Positions 48,593-52,379 of a stretch of DNA of 52,379 bases are shown in pieces. Source of the stretch: Thalassiosira profunda (Eukaryota; Bacillariophyta; Thalassiosirophyceae; Thalassiosirales; Thalassiosiraceae); contig JALLAP010000009.1 in NCBI GenBank assembly GCA_036939355.1, forward strand, positions 1-52,379, in the 5' to 3' direction. The notes beneath the pieces are model-generated. The model made no database searches, had not been told where the DNA came from, and was given only the letters and a program-made list of their open reading frames with translations. The number at the start of each line of letters is the position of its first letter. Positions within the stretch are counted from its first letter, which is position 1. A program made the translations under genes and the position numbers.

Positions 48593-50230
48593 TCACATCT
48601 CCGGCTCGTTCTTCCCGTAGCTCTTCCTCTTCACCGGCAATATCCGATGCCCCAGCACCCCCTCCTTCCCGCCCCCGTCGTCGCGCTGCATGTCCTCCCA
48701 AAAGTCGATCTTCAACTTGACCAGAAAGTCCCTCGCCTTCTTCCCGTGGTACGGGTTGTGTTGCCAATCGTCGAGGTGCTCGGCGTTGCGAAAAATGAGC
48801 AGGGCGTGCGGCCCGTAGTGCATCCAGTGGCCGGGGTGCCACTTCTTCATGACCAGGGAGCGGAGGCTGGTGCGCGTCAGGATGGCGCCCGTGGCGTGGA
48901 CGAGTTCGGGGTCGGGGAGGGGCGCTGTGTGGGAGGAGGAGACGGCGGAGGCGCCGGCTTCGGATCCGGCTGTGGAGGGCGCCTCGATGGGGGGCGACGC
49001 CCATTCGCGGAGGATGGGCACGGCGCGGGGTGCCTCGTGCTCGTCGGCCGGGCCCAATTCCTCCTCCTCCAGAACTTGGCCCCTCTTGGCCGGACGGCGG
49101 CCCGATGCCTCGGCCATCCTCCCCACGTCGATGCGCAGTTCCTCCAGTCCCCCGCTCTCCAGGGCCCGGGCCACGGCCACGCTGCACTCCCTCCCCAGCT
49201 CTCCGAGACAGTCGTCGTCCCCGCTCCCCTTCTCCCCCTCGTGGGAAAAGCTAAAGTCCACGTCTATGTCGATGCATCCCGTTCTGATGGGCGACAGCGC
49301 ATTCGGCTCCTCGTCTAACTCCGGCTCCATCGCGCACGGTCGCAGGTCCGTGTCATCTGCAGCCACGATGGCCGCGGCCGCGGAGGGGGCGACGGCGGCG
49401 GTCCCGGCCGAGAGCCAGTAGCGGGCCATGAAGGCCTCCCATTCCACGTCTCCCCCGGCGGCGTCTTGGTCGTCGTCGTTGTCCATGGGGCCGGCGTGGC
49501 TCTCGGGCTCGCTGTCCGATATTTCCATGGCGTGGGACGCCAGCGATCCCGCCGCGGAGCCGTCGCCGATGGGGGTGGTGCGGCCGGAGATGGGGGTGCT
49601 CCGGCCGGAGGCTTCACCGGAGGGACCGGGCGTGCTTCGTCCGTCGGACTCGGACTCGGCGTCGTCAATTTCGGACACCTTGTCCAACTCCCCCTCATGA
49701 ATATCGTCCTCCCGCTTGCGCAATACGTTCTCCACCTCCAGCAGCTGGGCGATGGGCAGCTTGTTGGGCGAGCTGCTTGGTGCCTCTGGAGGATTATTTG
49801 TGTCAGGTGCAGGTGCACTCTGTTTCGTGTCAGTAATAATTGGGGAGGTGGACGAGGACGACGAAGGCGAAGGGCGGGTCGACGGGAAGAACGGCGGGGA
49901 CGTCGTGCGCTTCAAAGGCGTCGGCTTGGTGATGGTCGCGGCTGGGGCCTCCTGCTCCTTGTTGGGGGGCGACGACGCATCAGATGCACCACCAGCCGAT
50001 GCGCCTTCTCTCGACGCAACGCCCCCCTCGGCGATCGTCGGAGGGGACGTCGGCCGTGCCTTCCCCCCCGATTCGAACATGGCCGCCCTCGCCAGGATGG
50101 AGGGGGATTTGCGCCCGCTGCCGCTGCGGGGGGAGGGCGTGGTGGTCGGCGAGGCTCGCCCCTTGATTTGTGGCGTCGACGACTGGGCGTCGACCGACGG
50201 CGCGGAGGGCGCGGCGGCGGATGACGACAT
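48593..50230 (-). CDS. Acidic Ser/Pro-rich protein with C-terminal PH-like region, intronless copy
   Basis: Single-exon 545-aa paralogue of the gene at 30536-32236. The disordered N-terminal part differs by small insertions and substitutions. The C-terminal region is almost unchanged (LTRTSLRSLVMKKWHPGHWM, LLIFRNAEHLDDWQHNPYH, KARDFLVKLKIDFWEDM). At the point where the other copy has its 69-bp intron (IRTG-C-V/I-DID), this copy reads straight through with ATCAGAACGGGATGCATCG. Divergently paired with LRR 6, as the other copy is with LRR 4. Confidence 0.75.
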   Translation of the reverse strand: MSSSAAAPSAPSVDAQSSTPQIKGRASPTTTPSPRSGSGRKSPSILARAAMFESGGKARPTSPPTIAEGGVASREGASAGGASDASSPPNKEQEAPAATITKPTPLKRTTSPPFFPSTRPSPSSSSSTSPIITDTKQSAPAPDTNNPPEAPSSSPNKLPIAQLLEVENVLRKREDDIHEGELDKVSEIDDAESESDGRSTPGPSGEASGRSTPISGRTTPIGDGSAAGSLASHAMEISDSEPESHAGPMDNDDDQDAAGGDVEWEAFMARYWLSAGTAAVAPSAAAAIVAADDTDLRPCAMEPELDEEPNALSPIRTGCIDIDVDFSFSHEGEKGSGDDDCLGELGRECSVAVARALESGGLEELRIDVGRMAEASGRRPAKRGQVLEEEELGPADEHEAPRAVPILREWASPPIEAPSTAGSEAGASAVSSSHTAPLPDPELVHATGAILTRTSLRSLVMKKWHPGHWMHYGPHALLIFRNAEHLDDWQHNPYHGKKARDFLVKLKIDFWEDMQRDDGGGKEGVLGHRILPVKRKSYGKNEPEM

Positions 50231-50868
50231 TGCAGGGGAGGCCTGGGGCTCTTGTGGAGAGGTCGACCCACCCTGTGCTAGTCTTGCAAAAATCTGGCGC
50301 CAGCAAAAATCTGTCGTTTCACCGGGTAAATCGCGAAAAAGCTAGCAAAAAACCAACCGCCACAAAACGACACCGTTGCAAAAAAATCCGAGGCAACTTT
50401 TTTCCTACTCTTACCTTTCACGTAAGTATCTAACTTCATCTAACAAAATTACGTAGGAATAAGTTCCACGTCATCAGATGTGGCGAAACGCCAGATTTTG
50501 GATCGACTAGTGTGGTCTCCTGTGGTGCACCTCGTGCTCGTGCTTTACTTTGGCTTGAGCTCTCACTAAGTAGGTACGTACGTACCTACAAAGCGCAGGA
50601 GCGGAACAGAGTACGTACCTTTGTACGTAGTACGGCTGCCGCTTTGGCAGCTTGCACAACCGCCTCTCCCGTCCCGCCCCCCGGCCGCGTCGCCCCAGCG
50701 CGGTGCACCCCCCTGCCTCCCCCGCCTCCTCCGTCGCCACGCCGCTGTCCCTTGCCTCCTCTCGGACCGCGCAGTGGCCTCTCTGCGCAGATTTTGGCGG
50801 CAGAGTTACCTGCATCAGGGAGCATACGCCGCCGTCTCACACCACCCTAAACGCATCACATCAACATC
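50231..50868. promoter_or_regulatory. Divergent intergenic region, PH-like gene copy 2 / LRR 6
   Basis: 638 bp, about 260 bp longer than the matching gap in arm 1. It contains an AT-richer tract (50330-50470), a dense run of TACGTA-type motifs at 50572-50632 (GGTACGTACGTACCTAC, then GTACGTACCTTTGTACGTAG), and the shared LRR promoter module. Confidence 0.5.
50743..50840 (+). promoter_or_regulatory. Shared LRR promoter module (LRR 6)
   Basis: CTTGCCTCCTCTCGGACC, CGCAGTGGCCTCTCTGCGC, AGATTTTGGCGGCAGAG, TTACCTGCATCAG, then CATACGCCGCCGTCTCAC, about 30 bp upstream of the ATG. Almost identical to the module before LRR 4. Confidence 0.55.
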
Positions 50869-50889
50869 ATGTCGAGCAGCGCAGACGCA

Positions 50890-50924
<35 letters not shown>

Positions 50925-52230
50925 AGAATTTCAGGCCCTGTTTGGGGACTGCATTGACGCCGATGCAATCGAGCAGATCAAGAACAACGATCCCAATCGT
51001 GATACATACTGCGCCGACTTCGAAGATGACTTCGAAGATGTGCCGAATGAGGCGTGGGAGAGACTCGGCAGCTACATTGCAGGCAACGATCACTTGCGGA
51101 GGATCGATTTGTCCGAATCTTCTCTGGGCGCTGCCTTGTTCCGGGGAGTGGCGGCAGCAAAGGGGGGTTCATTGCGGGGCATCGTCGAACTGTCTTTTGA
51201 GCATAACAGTGGCATCGATTCCACGTGCTTTGATCTGCTGCTTGACGCCATCGATGGGGGTGCCGTTGAGATATTGAATGTTGGTAGCTGCAGCATCAAC
51301 AATCCAATGGCGCTGGCTCGATGCACGCTGCCAAATCTGCGAATCCTCAATTTGAGCCGCAACGGCATCACAGACATCCCATTGCGAACATTGGCGAATT
51401 ATACCCATCTGAGGACTTTGTATTTGGGCCACAATAAACTGGGGGAGGGAGCGATCCGCGCATTGGCCGACTTGCTGCAAAACGAAGAATGTTCGTTGAC
51501 GCACTTGCAGCTTCGAAGTACCGGCATGGACGATACTGGGGCGATAATCATCGCAGAGTCGCTCAAGTGCAACACAAAGCTGCAGGCTCTCTATTTGAAG
51601 GGGAATCGCATCGGGGACGAGGGAAGGGGAGCATTTCTGAAGCTGCTGAACGATGTTTCATCGATCAAAAAGACTGAGTGCTCCAACCACACTCTTATGG
51701 ATCTGGGGAGCTTGGAGACGATCTTTCATACTGCAGCCCCTTCCTACAGGGATATGATGGCTCGTCTCAATCTTGCACTCGAGATCAACATTGAGCACGA
51801 AGGAGATCGAGAGGCAGCAGGAAAGACCAAAGTGCGGGAAACTCTGCTGTGTAGGAGGACGCGGGAGGAGCTGGCTCGTTTGCAAGGGATCGAGTGCTCG
51901 ACCTACCATCAGCTGTTCTCAGAATTGGATCCAGTTCTGCTTCCAAATGTCCTGGCACTGGTTGACGAGCACAACCAGGAACGCAATGAGTTGTATCCGG
52001 TAGTGGTGGGAAACGCATCCGATCTCGTGTCTCTCATTGATAGAGAGGCCATGCTACGCGGGGAGGAGGCGAAGAACGATGCGAGGATTGCTTCCATACA
52101 CGCGGAATTGGCCAGATTGAATGATGTAAATGCGCGCATCAGAAGCCAACTGATGTCCATCGAAACTGAGGAGAGAGCGGGCTGCACATCTGGGAAGAAG
52201 AGGAGCAGGGATAGTGTTGCTGAGAATTAG
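50869..52230 (+). CDS. LRR protein, family A (LRR 6)
   Basis: Single-exon 453-aa family member. The start MSSSADADD is followed by a run of 11 aspartates encoded by a (GAC)n tract, then EEFQALFGDC and EQIKNNDP. LRRs include LPNLRILNLSRNGITDIPLR, HLRTLYLGHNKLGEGAI and LQALYLKGNRIGDEGRGAF. The C-terminal block has RLQGIECSTYHQLFSELDP, VLLPNVLALVD, ASDLVSLIDREAMLRGEEAK, a coiled coil and the tail SGKKRSRDSVAEN. Inverted counterpart of LRR 4, though the aspartate run and first repeats have diverged. Confidence 0.8.
50885..50925 (+). repeat. (GAC)n microsatellite in LRR 6
   Basis: Near-perfect GAC/ACG trinucleotide run encoding a poly-aspartate tract. LRR 4 and LRR 5 have shorter versions at the same place, so its length varies between paralogues. 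Confidence 0.85.
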
Positions 52231-52248
52231 AGTGCGCTTGAAATATTC

Positions 52249-52379
52249 TTATGGTGTATCCCGCTCCCTTTTGTTTCCAGACAGGCACGCCGCTGCTTCC
52301 TCAGCTTCAATAGACATCAGCTCCTTTTCCATGCGCGAGTTCGCAACTGCAAGCACGGCCTGTTCTGCGTGAATGGCAG
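52249..52379 (-). CDS. LRR protein, family A (LRR 7), partial at window edge
   Basis: The last 43 codons of a gene entering from the right edge: AAIHAEQAVLAVANSRMEKE, LMSIEAEEAAACLSGNKRER, DTP and a TAA stop. It differs from the end of LRR 3 at five residues. It faces LRR 6 tail to tail with an 18-bp gap, just as LRR 3 faces LRR 4, so it is the inverted counterpart of LRR 3. Confidence 0.85.
   Translation of the reverse strand, partial: AIHAEQAVLAVANSRMEKELMSIEAEEAAACLSGNKRERDTP

Larger units (their letters stand above)
48001..52379. repeat. Inverted segmental duplication, right arm (core)
   Basis: Reverse-order, opposite-strand counterpart of 28697-32806: orphan exon (-), PH-like gene (-), LRR 6 (+) and the end of LRR 7 (-). 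The duplication continues beyond the window. Confidence 0.75.

Noticed and set aside
1..52379. CRISPR arrays, bacterial operons, tRNA or rRNA genes
   Set aside because: No regularly spaced short repeats, no Shine-Dalgarno-led gene strings, and no cloverleaf or rRNA-like sequence noticed on reading.

Overview
This is nuclear DNA of a eukaryote, most likely a photosynthetic heterokont (stramenopile) alga, and a diatom or close relative fits best. The evidence: GC-rich genes cut by short GT-AG introns (mostly 65-105 bp); two proteins with a signal peptide followed by an FAPP motif, the bipartite targeting signal of complex red plastids; a Pro/Thr-rich 'PTYAP' linker in a membrane protein; and eukaryotic families (DGAT2, TRP-like channel, HMG-box, leishmanolysin, PMS2). 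The species is an inference; no operons or bacterial signals are present.

Left part (1-10.2 kb): a 1.2 kb gene-free start with two strong inverted repeats, then a nitronate monooxygenase (+), an ankyrin/TRP-like channel (-), an HMG-box/AT-hook protein (+), a DGAT2 acyltransferase (-) and an ankyrin protein (+). Then comes an apparently exact tandem duplication of 4,070 bp (10308-14377 and 14378-18447). Each copy holds a Cys-rich zinc-binding protein (truncated in copy 2), a membrane-anchored SGNH/sialate-esterase-like protein and a plastid-targeted protein of unknown function.

Middle and right part (18.5-52.4 kb): dominated by a family of leucine-rich-repeat (LRR) proteins, with nine loci of two subfamilies. 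Between them lie a plastid-targeted FAD monooxygenase, a leishmanolysin-like metalloprotease, a DUF1989 protein, a 1-Cys peroxiredoxin, a PMS2 mismatch-repair gene and an MFS transporter. The LRR genes and a paired PH-like gene form a large, diverged inverted duplication: the block at about 27.3-34.5 kb reappears in reverse order and orientation at about 44.2-52.4 kb, where the MFS gene is an extra insertion. The two copies of the paired gene differ by the presence or absence of one 69-bp intron.

Notable lesions and artefacts: the peroxiredoxin gene carries a 1.2 kb insertion flanked by a 20-bp direct repeat plus a one-base frameshift; both members of one LRR subfamily have N-terminal frameshifts; and PMS2 is interrupted twice by 'N + exact 72-bp repeat' structures that look like unmerged contig overlaps. 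Gene models were derived by hand from splice-site phase and family motifs; starts and some introns remain provisional.
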